DNA from: a virus
DNA length: 30,976 nucleotides
Strand: one strand, 5' to 3'
IMG/VR virus record: IMGVR_UViG_3300005664_000038
Location: 1 to 30,976 of that record
Part shown: positions 9,457 through 18,532 of the stretch, piece by piece
How positions within the stretch are numbered: position 1 is the first letter of the stretch
How the letters are laid out: each line of letters begins with the position of its first letter
Program-made: the position numbers and the translations under genes
The notes under the pieces: model-generated
What the model saw: only the letters and a program-made list of their open reading frames with translations
Told to the model about the DNA's origin: nothing
The model's database searches: none

Positions 9457-11594
9457 TGTCATTTGAAATACAAGACATTCCAAGGAAAGTTAGGGGGAAG
9501 TTCAACAAAGATCTTCTCCTTAACACTTTCTTTGAGCACACTGAACTATTCAGTCCTGCAGCTAATAAATTCTTAAAAGAAGGAAAGTATTGTGGAGAGG
9601 TATTCAACTCCAAGAAATACAATCTGTTTTGGGGAGAAGAAAGAGAACGTTGTATCCACGGTTACATAAACCCACAAACTAAGCTCTGGATTCCTGGTAA
9701 GTACTACCACTTCCTCAACTACAAACAGATGAAGATCATCAAAGAGGAAGATAAAGGAAAGAAATCAGCTAAGCGTATTACAGCTTTCCCCAAGTTCTGG
9801 CCAATTCACTACTTCTTCTCATGTGATTACATGTTAGCTAAGGAAGAAGGTTTGAATTTAGCTGTACTTAAACCCCGTGATACCGGTTTCTCTGAACTCC
9901 TATCTTCCTTCGGTGTTCACGAGTATACTTTCCAGAAAGAAGATCCTGTATTCTATTTCGTTGCTGTAGAAAGATACTTAAACAAAGACGGTGTACTTTC
10001 TAAAGCATGGGATCAAATCAACTTCCACAACGAGTATACTGAACGTGCTTTCAAGCATCTTCGCCAATACAAAGACCAAGACTTACACAAGCGTGCCAGC
10101 TACTTCAATGCAGAATCAGGAGTAGAGAAACGTACTGGAGGAGAAATACAAGGAGCAGTAGTAGATCACCCAAGGAAACTAAGGGGGGCCCGTGGGTACG
10201 TAAACTTTGAGGAAGGGGGGTCGTTCCCGAATTTAGTTGAAGCTTGGATGACTGCCAAAGACTTAGCAGAACAAGGTGGTGTTAAGTTCGCCATGATGTG
10301 TGTATGGGGAACTGGTGGTGAACAAGGACCAGGTATTGCCGGGCTTGAAGACATCTTTAGTAACCCAGAACAGTTTGATTGTCTTCCATTCGATAATTGT
10401 TGGGAAACAGATCTAACCATCAACCAAGATCACGGATTCTTCTTCCCTTCGTGGGCCAACATGACACGTTTCATGGACAAATGGGGCAACACCGACTTTG
10501 TTAAAGCAAAAGCATTTCGTGATGAAGAAAGGGATAGACTAGCGAAAAAGTCCCAAGTCCTCCTTGACAAACGTGTGGCGGAGCAACCTTACAGTCCATC
10601 TGAAGCTCTTATGCGTCTTAATGCCAATCCATTCCCGGTTGGACGTCTGCAAAAGCAACTCAGAATTGTTGACTCCACTCCTGAAATACAAGGTATGCTA
10701 AAAGTAGGAGATATAGATGTAGAAGACGGCAAGATCAAGTTTATCCTCAATTCAAAATTAGATCCTGTAAAGAAGTATCCTCATAAAACTGATTCAGTTT
10801 TGGAAGGAGCATTTACAATGCTGGAAGCTCCTTTAACCGATGAATATGGTAAAGTTCCTGAAAATCTTTACTACATCGTAGCTGACTGTTTTGCAGTAGA
10901 CACTGAACAAGCTACAGACTGGAATTCATTAGGCGCATACTATGTTTACAAGAAAGCAAACACACTCTTCCCTACTGAAGACGACATACTTGTAGGATGG
11001 TATGCAGGAAGACCGCCAAGAGTAAGAGATTTCCACAAAAAAGTATTTATGGCAGCTCGTTTCTACAACGCTATAGTACAAACTGAAATCAAGGGTGGAG
11101 GACAGGAACTTCTAAACTACGCCATACAACACAACCTCACAAACTACTGTGGAGAAAGACCTACTGTATTCAACCAGGATAAAGACTTTAAACGTACTTC
11201 AGGACGACAGTTCTTCGTTCGAATTGAAGAGAATACAAAACCTGAGCGAGTACAAAAGCTGGTTGACTGGCTTCTGAAAGAAAGAAATTTAAAGATAGTA
11301 GGAGATGAAACTCAATATGTTCTTAACCTTGAGAAGATATACGATAGAGCACTACTAGAGGAGTTGATAAAGTACCATCCAGATGGTAACTTTGATAGAA
11401 TTTCTTGTTTATTGGTCTTAATGACTATTCAACAAGAAGCTGAATTACAGACAATTAACGAACAACAAAAGCAGAATAGAGACCATATTTTCAACCGTCC
11501 AATCTTTTCAAACAACGGAAACAGACGCAATACTATGCTTACAGCAAGAGAAATGATGAGAATAGACGGTCCTAATAGTGATTTGATAATGTAA
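9456..11594 (+). CDS. terL: Terminase large subunit
   Basis: This 712-residue protein is the packaging motor: ATPase plus nuclease that pumps DNA through the portal and cuts it. The ATPase half shows a Walker A variant KPRDTGFSE (139-147), Walker B YVNFEE (248-253) and a coupling segment VWGTGGE (283-289). The nuclease half has the acidic residues of the RNase H-like fold: D477 and D482 (VADCFAVD), E544 (QTEIKGGG) and the late NFDRISCLLVLM motif. The Walker A lacks the classical Gly-Lys, as in some other phage terminases. Length fits the large terminases of big Bacteroidota phages. It is followed by the portal gene one base after its stop. Confidence 0.93.
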   Translation: MSFEIQDIPRKVRGKFNKDLLLNTFFEHTELFSPAANKFLKEGKYCGEVFNSKKYNLFWGEERERCIHGYINPQTKLWIPGKYYHFLNYKQMKIIKEEDKGKKSAKRITAFPKFWPIHYFFSCDYMLAKEEGLNLAVLKPRDTGFSELLSSFGVHEYTFQKEDPVFYFVAVERYLNKDGVLSKAWDQINFHNEYTERAFKHLRQYKDQDLHKRASYFNAESGVEKRTGGEIQGAVVDHPRKLRGARGYVNFEEGGSFPNLVEAWMTAKDLAEQGGVKFAMMCVWGTGGEQGPGIAGLEDIFSNPEQFDCLPFDNCWETDLTINQDHGFFFPSWANMTRFMDKWGNTDFVKAKAFRDEERDRLAKKSQVLLDKRVAEQPYSPSEALMRLNANPFPVGRLQKQLRIVDSTPEIQGMLKVGDIDVEDGKIKFILNSKLDPVKKYPHKTDSVLEGAFTMLEAPLTDEYGKVPENLYYIVADCFAVDTEQATDWNSLGAYYVYKKANTLFPTEDDILVGWYAGRPPRVRDFHKKVFMAARFYNAIVQTEIKGGGQELLNYAIQHNLTNYCGERPTVFNQDKDFKRTSGRQFFVRIEENTKPERVQKLVDWLLKERNLKIVGDETQYVLNLEKIYDRALLEELIKYHPDGNFDRISCLLVLMTIQQEAELQTINEQQKQNRDHIFNRPIFSNNGNRRNTMLTAREMMRIDGPNSDLIM

Positions 11595-11595
11595 T

Positions 11596-14001
11596 ATGGG
11601 AGAAGTAAGGACAGAAAAGAGCCGGGTACCTAAATTAAGAGTATCTGATAAAGTAAAAAGAGCCAACGACTTTGAACATACAAAGTACGTAATGGATCAT
11701 TATATTTCAGCATGTACGTTTGTTAACCATGTTGTAGACCCAAACATCAGGGATGTTCGTGTATTCTATGATGCTTACAACAACAGATTGCCGGATGAAT
11801 ACTTCCATTACGTAACCAATCCCCTCAACTCAAGTAATCAAGATTATACTAACTGGCCTGCAAGATTAAGACCTTACACCATTATTCGTCCAAATGTAGA
11901 TTTACTTGAAGGAGAATACGAGAGAAGACCTTTTGCATTTACGGTTAAGGTGCATAACGCAGATGCAGTAAACACCTATCAGGAACAAGAATACCAGCAA
12001 ATATTAGCATCACTCCAACAACAATTCATTAACTCCCTTAACCAACAGGGAGCAGAAACCGGAGTTGAAAGCCAGGAAGTAGAGTTACCAGCCAACATTA
12101 AATCTAAGTTCGCCTCTAACTACAGAGACCAAAGAGCTGAAATGGCAGAAGCTGCTTTGGACATAATCATTGACCAACAACAATTAGAAGAAAAATTTAA
12201 GAGACTGTTTCGTGATTGGTTGATTGCAGGAGAATGTTATACCTACAAAGGTGTAAGAGCTAACCAAATAGTACATGAACGTGTTTCTCCTTTAGACATC
12301 GACTACGATAAATCTCCTGACGTTGAATACATCGAGGATGCTCAATGGGCTGTAAGAAGAATTTACATGACTGGGGGAGATGTTATAGACATGTTCCACA
12401 AAGAACTTAAAGAAAGCGATATTGACGTTTTAGAAGATGAAACAGGTGTTCTTTCTCTCCGTGCTATAGGAACAGGTTTACAAACAGGTATACACAGTGA
12501 TCAGGACCTTCACCGTTCAAAAGTAATTGTTTACCATGTAGTTTGGAAGTATCTTACCAAAGTAGGTATTGTCAGCTTCATGGACGAAATGGGACAAATG
12601 CAGGAAGTAGAAGTTCCTGAAACTTACAAACCTTCTGAAGGAGAATCAGTAGAATGGTACTGGGTAAATGAAGTTTGGGAAGGTTATAGAATCAGTGATG
12701 AAATCTACCTCGGCATACAACCAGTAACAGCTCAACGTAATACAGTAACAAACCTTTCTGAATGTAAACTACCATACAACGGTAAGAGATTTTCAGATAC
12801 CCATTCTCAAAACGTATCAATCGTAGAGATGGGACTGCCTTACGAAACACTACACCGTATCCTCCACTTCAACTTAGAAAAAACGATTGCCAAAAGTAAA
12901 GGTAAGATTTTACTTATTGACCAAAACGCTATTCCAAAGAAGTTTGGTTGGGACGAAGAGAAGTTCTTCTACTGGGCTGAGTCAACAGGCTTTGCAATGG
13001 TAGATAGAAGTCAACCAGGAGTAGATAAATCCTTCAACCAATATCAATCAGTAGACCTTGGCCTCTACCAACATATCTCTTCTCTGATAGAAATTATGGA
13101 ATATGTAAAGTCAGAGTGGGATGAGTTACTTGGCATCACACGCCAGCGTAAAGGAGAATCAAAAGCCTCAGATTCTGTAAGAGGAAATCAAATGGCTATA
13201 AGCCAATCAGCCGTAATTTCAGAAAAGGTATTTTCACGCTTCGAGGAATTTGTAAGAAGTGAACTACAAGGTCTGCTGGACGTATCTAAGTTAGCTTGGA
13301 TTGACGGCTTCCAAGCTGTACATCAAGGTGATGACATGCGATCTATCATTCTACAGATAGATCCTACCCAATACGTTGAAACAGACATGGGTGTCTACAT
13401 CTCACGTTCAGCAAGAGATCTCCAAAACCTTGAAATGGTAAGACAACAGGTACAAGCTTTCGCTCAGAACGGCTCAGCTCCAAGTACAATCATAGATGTA
13501 GTACAAGCCAGATCTCTTTCTAAGCTTCGTAATATCCTAAAAGAAGCTGAACAGAAATCAATGGAAGCTAACCAAGCGATAAGTCAACAGGAGGCTGAGG
13601 CGCAAGAAAGACTTGAAATGATAAAAGGCTCTTTTGCTGAATTACAAGGTTACATTAACGAACGTTTAATGAATGCTGAGTACGACAGAAAAGAAGAGAT
13701 AGAGCATATCAAAGGAGCTTATTCTACCTACAGAAATGTGGAAGGAACAGGAGATAACGATAATAACGGTATTCCTGATGCACTTGAAGTGCGTAAACAA
13801 TTCTCTGATGAAGCAGATAAGAGAATCAATCAACAACTAACTGCTCAGAAGATAAGAATTGACGAACGTCAAAGAGAACGTGAATTGGACTTAAAAGAGA
13901 AAGAACTTAAGGTTAGAAAACAGATTGCTGATAAACAAGCAAGTGTAGCCTTAAAGAATAAAGTAGTTGGAGAAAAGTCTAAATCAAAATCTAAAAAGTA
14001 A
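11596..14001 (+). CDS. Portal protein
   Basis: This 801-residue protein directly follows TerL, the expected place and size for the portal, the dodecameric ring through which DNA passes. The core includes a segment near residues 204-245 (FRDWLIAGECYTYKG, then SPLDIDYD) of the kind found in the stem and wing region of portals. The C-terminal 150 residues are charged helices, as in portals with a long barrel. Residues 720-731, DNDNNGIPDALE, match the spacing of a calcium-binding EF-hand-like loop. The long form is typical of crAss-like and related phages. Identification rests on context, length and overall pattern. Confidence 0.88.
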   Translation: MGEVRTEKSRVPKLRVSDKVKRANDFEHTKYVMDHYISACTFVNHVVDPNIRDVRVFYDAYNNRLPDEYFHYVTNPLNSSNQDYTNWPARLRPYTIIRPNVDLLEGEYERRPFAFTVKVHNADAVNTYQEQEYQQILASLQQQFINSLNQQGAETGVESQEVELPANIKSKFASNYRDQRAEMAEAALDIIIDQQQLEEKFKRLFRDWLIAGECYTYKGVRANQIVHERVSPLDIDYDKSPDVEYIEDAQWAVRRIYMTGGDVIDMFHKELKESDIDVLEDETGVLSLRAIGTGLQTGIHSDQDLHRSKVIVYHVVWKYLTKVGIVSFMDEMGQMQEVEVPETYKPSEGESVEWYWVNEVWEGYRISDEIYLGIQPVTAQRNTVTNLSECKLPYNGKRFSDTHSQNVSIVEMGLPYETLHRILHFNLEKTIAKSKGKILLIDQNAIPKKFGWDEEKFFYWAESTGFAMVDRSQPGVDKSFNQYQSVDLGLYQHISSLIEIMEYVKSEWDELLGITRQRKGESKASDSVRGNQMAISQSAVISEKVFSRFEEFVRSELQGLLDVSKLAWIDGFQAVHQGDDMRSIILQIDPTQYVETDMGVYISRSARDLQNLEMVRQQVQAFAQNGSAPSTIIDVVQARSLSKLRNILKEAEQKSMEANQAISQQEAEAQERLEMIKGSFAELQGYINERLMNAEYDRKEEIEHIKGAYSTYRNVEGTGDNDNNGIPDALEVRKQFSDEADKRINQQLTAQKIRIDERQRERELDLKEKELKVRKQIADKQASVALKNKVVGEKSKSKSKK
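13753..13788 (+). other. EF-hand-like loop encoded in the portal C-terminus
   Basis: The twelve codons encode DNDNNGIPDALE, with acidic or Asn ligands at positions 1, 3, 5, 9 and 12 and Gly at 6, the layout of a calcium loop. It lies between two long charged helices. Confidence 0.5.
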
Positions 14002-14225
14002 TGAGTAAAGATCAAGCAGGAGACCTGGGTAACATAGTAATGGGTGTAATAACCTCAGCAGGAGTGGGGTCAGTAATGATGGAGAGCCTTGGAGTATTGG
14101 CAATGGGTGCTATAGGGGCACTTGGGGCACATTTATTTAATAAACTTCTCAAGAAAAAAGTAGATGCTCTTATCTACAAACTCAGAACCAAACTTTCTTG
14201 TAAGAAAAGTAAAGATAAAGCTTAA
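14001..14225 (+). CDS. Small membrane protein after the portal
   Basis: This encodes 74 residues. A long hydrophobic, Gly-rich region (about residues 11-46) could form one or two membrane spans, followed by a strongly basic tail (KLLKKKVDALIYKLRTK, ending KSKDKA). The ATG overlaps the portal stop by one base. Its place between portal and scaffold genes and its Gly-rich span suggest a virion or holin-like membrane protein. No family is recognised. Confidence 0.65.
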   Translation: MSKDQAGDLGNIVMGVITSAGVGSVMMESLGVLAMGAIGALGAHLFNKLLKKKVDALIYKLRTKLSCKKSKDKA

Positions 14226-14231
14226 TAAAAT

Positions 14232-14266
14232 CTAGGAATAAACCCTTAATTAGCTAGGGAATAAAC
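14232..14266 (+). repeat. Short direct repeat in the gap before the scaffold gene
   Basis: CTAGGAATAAAC at 14232-14243 recurs with one inserted G at 14254-14266, and a third CTAG follows at 14270. The pair lies just upstream of the -7 box at 14274 and could be an operator, but the sample is short. Confidence 0.35.
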
Positions 14267-14273
14267 AAGCTAG

Positions 14274-14281
14274 TATATTTG
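14274..14281 (+). promoter_or_regulatory. Probable promoter -7 box before the scaffold gene
   Basis: TATATTTG fits TAnnTTTG and lies 19 nt before the ATG. No good TTG is found about 20 nt upstream (only TTA-type matches near 14246), so it is weaker than the other sites or needs an activator. Confidence 0.45.
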
Positions 14282-14300
14282 AACAACTAAACTAAGAACA

Positions 14301-15506
14301 ATGGCAAAGAAAACAAAAGAGGAACAACCCCTTTCTTTTGACGACTTTACTGCAAGTGATGACTTCTTCTTGGAAGAGGAAGAACTTGAAGAGGAAGAAG
14401 TAGAAGAAGAGGAAGAGGAGCAGGTTGAGGAGGAGGAAGAAGAAACTCCTAAACCAAAAGCTAAAAAGAAAGAAAAATCTTCTAAAAAAGACTCTGAATC
14501 AGAAGAGGAATCTGAGGAGGAAGAGGAAGAAAAACCTAAGAAGAAATCCAAGAAAGCTGCTCCTAAAGAGAAAGAAGAGGAGCTTGAGGAAGAAGCTGAA
14601 GAGGTTGAAGAAGAGGAGCAGGAAGAGGAAGAAATAGATCCTGAAACTGCAACTAAGTTCTTTGAAGAGGTTGAAAAGATTACAGGACAGCAACTCAATG
14701 TAGACTACAAAGATGTAGATCCACTTAGTCCACAAGGAGTAGCAATGCGTGAGGCAGCTTTAAAAGAAGCTGTAGTAGATAACTTCCTGGAAGAATTATC
14801 TAACAAGTTTCCTCAAGTTTATCGTGCATTAGAGCACGCTAATAATGGAGGTAATCCTGCAGACTTATTCACCCAAACTACTGCACGGGACTACTCAAAA
14901 GTAGAATTAAAAGAAGGAGACGATACTCTTGCAAAAGAGATCCTTCGTGAATACTACAAGAGTCGTGGAGTAAAGAGTGATGAAAAGATTAACAAACTGA
15001 TTGAAGCTGATGAAGATTCAACAGGAGGTTTAATAGCTGAAGCCAAGAATGCTCTAAGTGAGTTAACTGAAGAGCAAGAAGAGGAGAAAGCAGAGATTCT
15101 GGAGAACCAGAGAAGAAAAGCTGAAGAGGAGAAGAAAAGAGACAACATCCTTGTAACAGCTATTGATGAAGTACTTGAAACAAGAAAGCTTGGAAGTTTC
15201 AAGATTGTAGACAGAGCGGAAGCAAAAGCATTCAGAGAATTTGTTCACTCAAATCTAAGACGTGCTGGAGACAAATACCAACTGGCTACAACAATTGATC
15301 CTTCAAACCTTGAGTCAATCTTACAATATCAATTCTTCCAATTCAAAAAAGGAGATTTGACTAAGATAGTACAACAAACAGCAGCGTCAAAGAACGCTGA
15401 AAAGCTCAGACTTAAAATTAAAGGAGAGCAAGGAAAAACAAAGAAAACAACAGGAGGAGGAGATAACACAAGTAAACTTTCACTCCGTAGTTTTATAAAT
15501 GATTAA
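14301..15506 (+). CDS. Acidic scaffold-like head assembly protein
   Basis: This 401-residue protein lies between portal and major capsid genes, the usual slot of the scaffold (or fused protease-scaffold). Residues about 21-118 are a low-complexity block of Glu runs broken by Lys and Ser stretches. The rest is helical, with a coiled-coil segment around 250-280 (EEQEEEKAEILENQRR) and a basic, Gly-containing end. High charge, helices and a basic C-terminus that could touch the capsid protein fit a scaffold. No protease motif is evident. The role is inferred from position and composition. Confidence 0.7.
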   Translation: MAKKTKEEQPLSFDDFTASDDFFLEEEELEEEEVEEEEEEQVEEEEEETPKPKAKKKEKSSKKDSESEEESEEEEEEKPKKKSKKAAPKEKEEELEEEAEEVEEEEQEEEEIDPETATKFFEEVEKITGQQLNVDYKDVDPLSPQGVAMREAALKEAVVDNFLEELSNKFPQVYRALEHANNGGNPADLFTQTTARDYSKVELKEGDDTLAKEILREYYKSRGVKSDEKINKLIEADEDSTGGLIAEAKNALSELTEEQEEEKAEILENQRRKAEEEKKRDNILVTAIDEVLETRKLGSFKIVDRAEAKAFREFVHSNLRRAGDKYQLATTIDPSNLESILQYQFFQFKKGDLTKIVQQTAASKNAEKLRLKIKGEQGKTKKTTGGGDNTSKLSLRSFIND

Positions 15507-15530
15507 TTAAAATAAACAATTAAATAACAA

Positions 15531-17081
15531 ATGGCAGGTAATCGCGGAAACAAATTTAGGTTTCAGGTACAGCAAGACATCTTCGATTCAAAGGCGATGT
15601 TGGATGAGCTCAACTTTTACGCACAGCGTCATGGGGAGCCAGCTGAGTTAACAATGAAACTGACTTGGCTGCTGGGTGATTCAACTAAATCATTCCCGTT
15701 AGCTATGGCTACAATGGGCGACATTGTATCAGGAGATGGTGGTTTTAAGAAAACCAACAACAAAGTAAAGGAACTTGATGACTTACAATTCACATGGCCA
15801 GTAATGAGCCGTCTGAATAAGGCTTCAGTAGTTGCTGAAACTCCAGCTTCTACAGTAGATCTTGGTAAAGGTCTTACTCCTTTCAAACTTAAGTTCACAG
15901 ACAACTGGATCAAACGGAATTACATGATTGAATCTCCTCTTGGAGTTCAGGCATACGTTCTTGGAGATCCTGTTAAAGTAGGTGAAGCTTTTGAATATAC
16001 ACTCCAGCTTAACGCTGTATCAGATCAGACTGTATGTCCTGCATCTGAAGTACAGGCATCTACACTGTGGTGTGATCTTAACACATTCAACGCTGAATCT
16101 GAATCTCGTGGTACAGAATTCAAGCGTGTAGCACCAGGTAAGTACAAGAACCAGATGGGTGTTATTCGTATGTCTCACCAGTGGGCAGGTAACTCTGCTA
16201 ACAAAGTAATGTCAATTACTATTGATCATGGTGGAAAGAGCATGAAGCTCTGGATGGACTTCGAACAATATCAGTTTGAACGTGCTTGGCTGGAAGAAGT
16301 AGAACACATGTTCTGGTATTCTCGCTACAACAGACGCGCAAATGGTGAAATTCCATTGAAGGACCTGATTACCGGTAAAGTAATTCCTACAGGAGCAGGT
16401 ATCCTTGAGCAAATCAACAACTACTCTACCTATACTCGCCTTACTTACGCATTCCTGCAAAACGTTATTGCTAACGCATTGTTTGGACAGTCTGATACAG
16501 ATGGTATGAGCATCACTCTTTACACAGGACGTGGTGGTATGCGTGAGTTCGACCGTGCAATGAAAGAATCTGGAACTATCCAGAACCTGCTTGCTCAAGG
16601 TGGAGGTAACGTAGCAAACAAATTCATCAAAGGTGATGGAAACTATGACCTTGTGTCAACTGGTTTCTTCAACGCAATGTATCACATTGATGGATACTAC
16701 ATTAAAGTGAAACACAATCCAATCTTTGACTACGGACGCAGAGCAGTTAAATCTCCTCTACACCCTGAAACAGGGTTCCCTCTGGAGTCATACAGAATGG
16801 TATTCATTGATGACGGTATGTTCGATGGAGAACCTAACTTACAATTCGTTTGTGAGAAAGGTCGTAGAATGTTACACGGTGTTGTAACAGGTCTTACTAA
16901 CGTACCACGTCAGTACAGAATTATCCAAGGAATTCAGAACCTTTCTAGTGGAGATCTTAGCTTGTTATCAAGTGATATTGATGCAGCTTCTTACCACAGA
17001 CTGGCAACTGGTGGTGTAAACCTGAGACGTGGTAACACTTCTCTACACCTGGAAATTAGTCCTACAGTAGCTGGATTCTAA
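15531..17081 (+). CDS. Major capsid protein
   Basis: This 516-residue protein follows the scaffold-like gene and begins MAGNRGNKFRFQVQQD. It has the size, mixed alpha/beta pattern and even composition of an HK97-fold capsid protein, with no linker regions, and the fold is assumed from this context. The gene uses a narrow codon choice (many CGT, GTA, GGT) compared with the small upstream genes, as expected for an abundant protein. An A-rich 24-nt leader without Shine-Dalgarno precedes the ATG. The clear order terminase, portal, scaffold, capsid supports the call. Confidence 0.85.
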   Translation: MAGNRGNKFRFQVQQDIFDSKAMLDELNFYAQRHGEPAELTMKLTWLLGDSTKSFPLAMATMGDIVSGDGGFKKTNNKVKELDDLQFTWPVMSRLNKASVVAETPASTVDLGKGLTPFKLKFTDNWIKRNYMIESPLGVQAYVLGDPVKVGEAFEYTLQLNAVSDQTVCPASEVQASTLWCDLNTFNAESESRGTEFKRVAPGKYKNQMGVIRMSHQWAGNSANKVMSITIDHGGKSMKLWMDFEQYQFERAWLEEVEHMFWYSRYNRRANGEIPLKDLITGKVIPTGAGILEQINNYSTYTRLTYAFLQNVIANALFGQSDTDGMSITLYTGRGGMREFDRAMKESGTIQNLLAQGGGNVANKFIKGDGNYDLVSTGFFNAMYHIDGYYIKVKHNPIFDYGRRAVKSPLHPETGFPLESYRMVFIDDGMFDGEPNLQFVCEKGRRMLHGVVTGLTNVPRQYRIIQGIQNLSSGDLSLLSSDIDAASYHRLATGGVNLRRGNTSLHLEISPTVAGF

Positions 17082-17083
17082 TT

Positions 17084-17389
17084 ATGGAAATGGCAAATAC
17101 TCCTGGTGGATTTAAAGGTCAATTCAGACTTGATAATCCACTGGGTTCCTTCTGGAACGATTACACCCAAAGCGGAGCTTTAGTGCTTTCCGCGCACAAT
17201 GATGGTGTAATAGGAGGAGGTGATAGAGTTAGAATTATTGCAGACGGTAATACTATTACCCTTTCAAGTAACTACACTTGGGTTAATATAGGAACCGACT
17301 CAATAAGCGCAACACTTAATGCTATAAATATTATTTACGTAGTGAAAGTTAGTGCCACAGAACTCAATTACACAGTTAAAGTTATATAA
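17084..17389 (+). CDS. Small beta-rich virion protein, possible capsid decoration
   Basis: This is a protein of 101 residues, or 99 if the second ATG at 17090 is used. It is all beta by pattern: GDRVRIIADGNTITLSSN, then YTWVNIGT, then a final strand pair ending LNYTVKVI. Small beta domains directly after the capsid gene often decorate the capsid or form head fibres. The start lies two bases after the capsid stop and a strong terminator follows, so it belongs to the capsid transcription unit. Function is inferred. Confidence 0.65.
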   Translation: MEMANTPGGFKGQFRLDNPLGSFWNDYTQSGALVLSAHNDGVIGGGDRVRIIADGNTITLSSNYTWVNIGTDSISATLNAINIIYVVKVSATELNYTVKVI

Positions 17390-17426
17390 GGCTCTTTTGT
17401 TTTAGTTCATAGTTTACGTTCGGGTC

Positions 17427-17456
17427 AGCCTGCCTAAAAAGCAGGCTTTCCTTTTT
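17427..17456 (+). terminator. Intrinsic terminator after the capsid unit
   Basis: AGCCTGC at 17427-17433 pairs with GCAGGCT at 17441-17447 around a 7-nt loop, followed by TTCCTTTTT. It closes the scaffold-capsid unit. The gap to the next gene also contains promoter P5. Confidence 0.88.
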
Positions 17457-17488
17457 ATAAACTAAATTAGCTTAATATAAACCCACTA

Positions 17489-17520
17489 TTGACTGGTATT
17501 GTATTATTAAGCTACATTTG
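17489..17520 (+). promoter_or_regulatory. Bacteroidota-type promoter P5
   Basis: TTG at 17489-17491 and TACATTTG at 17513-17520 are 21 nt apart. The predicted start lies about 30 nt before the ATG at 17554. It follows a terminator, so it begins a fresh unit through 21256. Confidence 0.7.
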
Positions 17521-17553
17521 CAGCTCAATTCAACTAATTAACTAAAACAACAA

Positions 17554-18507
17554 ATGAGTAAGAAAATCGAGGTACACCGCCACTTTAACTTGGTAGAGAT
17601 GTCCCAAACAGACCCGGAAGTTAAGGCTTGGTTAGGTCTAACCTACCGTCCTATTGGCCCCTACTTTAAAGACAAAGCAACAGCCACAGGACTTAGCTTT
17701 GAAGAACAGCGCCTCCTGTTACCAGAAGTTCTGGGACTTGAAGCAACAGACAAGGACTTCCGCAGAAAAGTAATTGAATTTTATGACAGTCTCCTAACCC
17801 CAGTCCCTAAAGACGGACTAAAGCTTGAAATTGGATTAGAAGATGATAGCCAGCCATTATCTACAAGTAACCTACCTATTCACACGTTAGACTATCTTCG
17901 TTACCGTCACTTGATTGGTCATAGAGACGTAGCTGAAAGTAAAGCTGAAGCTGAGCGTCAATTTGGAAAACGTTTCTACATTGTAGATCCGGAGAAAGAA
18001 GCAAAAGGAGCTCTGGATATTAACCAGCTGGAAGATGAAGCTACAACTATTTACATGTCTCACAAAGACAACCCTATCAAATTGGATCAGATTCTGACCA
18101 TGATGGGAGTAAATATTAACAGCTTGAAGATGGCTGATAAAGTGCTTAAGTTAAAAGAACTTTCTCAGAAGAACAAGAAACTCAACAAAATTGAGCAGGA
18201 AGAAGCATTCAAACGCTTTATTAGAACTGCCAAAGATAAAGATCTTGAGTACAAGTATCTGATTGAAGAAATGATAGGCTCTCAGTACTTGAAACGTGTA
18301 GGAAATAACATTCTTTACAGAGAATCAGGTAAACTAGTTGGAGAGAATCTGGAAGATGCAGTATTGTACTTCAAGAACCCTAAGAACTCGCGTGAACTGA
18401 ACTTGATGAAGGCTGAGTACCATACCCTGGTTAAGAAGGGAGACGAATACCTACCTAAAGATCCAGAACCGGTAACACAAAAGAAAACTGAAGAGAAAAC
18501 TGTATAA
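17554..18507 (+). CDS. Unknown helical protein, probable head or ejection component
   Basis: This 317-residue, mostly helical and charged protein begins MSKKIEVHRHFNLVEM. Its middle (about 195-235) is Lys-rich and probably coiled coil (KLKELSQKNKKLNKIEQEE), and the end is Pro/Glu/Lys-rich. I do not recognise the family. It has its own promoter and an A-rich leader, and sits between capsid and connector genes with the co-chaperonin after it, so a virion-assembly role is likely but unproven. Confidence 0.65.
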   Translation: MSKKIEVHRHFNLVEMSQTDPEVKAWLGLTYRPIGPYFKDKATATGLSFEEQRLLLPEVLGLEATDKDFRRKVIEFYDSLLTPVPKDGLKLEIGLEDDSQPLSTSNLPIHTLDYLRYRHLIGHRDVAESKAEAERQFGKRFYIVDPEKEAKGALDINQLEDEATTIYMSHKDNPIKLDQILTMMGVNINSLKMADKVLKLKELSQKNKKLNKIEQEEAFKRFIRTAKDKDLEYKYLIEEMIGSQYLKRVGNNILYRESGKLVGENLEDAVLYFKNPKNSRELNLMKAEYHTLVKKGDEYLPKDPEPVTQKKTEEKTV

Positions 18508-18532
18508 GACTAGCTGACCAGGACGTAAAACT

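Noticed and set aside
14270-14698. Minus-strand frame very rich in Ser
   Set aside because: It is the complement of Glu codons (GAA/GAG read as TTC/CTC, in another phase TCT/TCC) in the scaffold-like gene.
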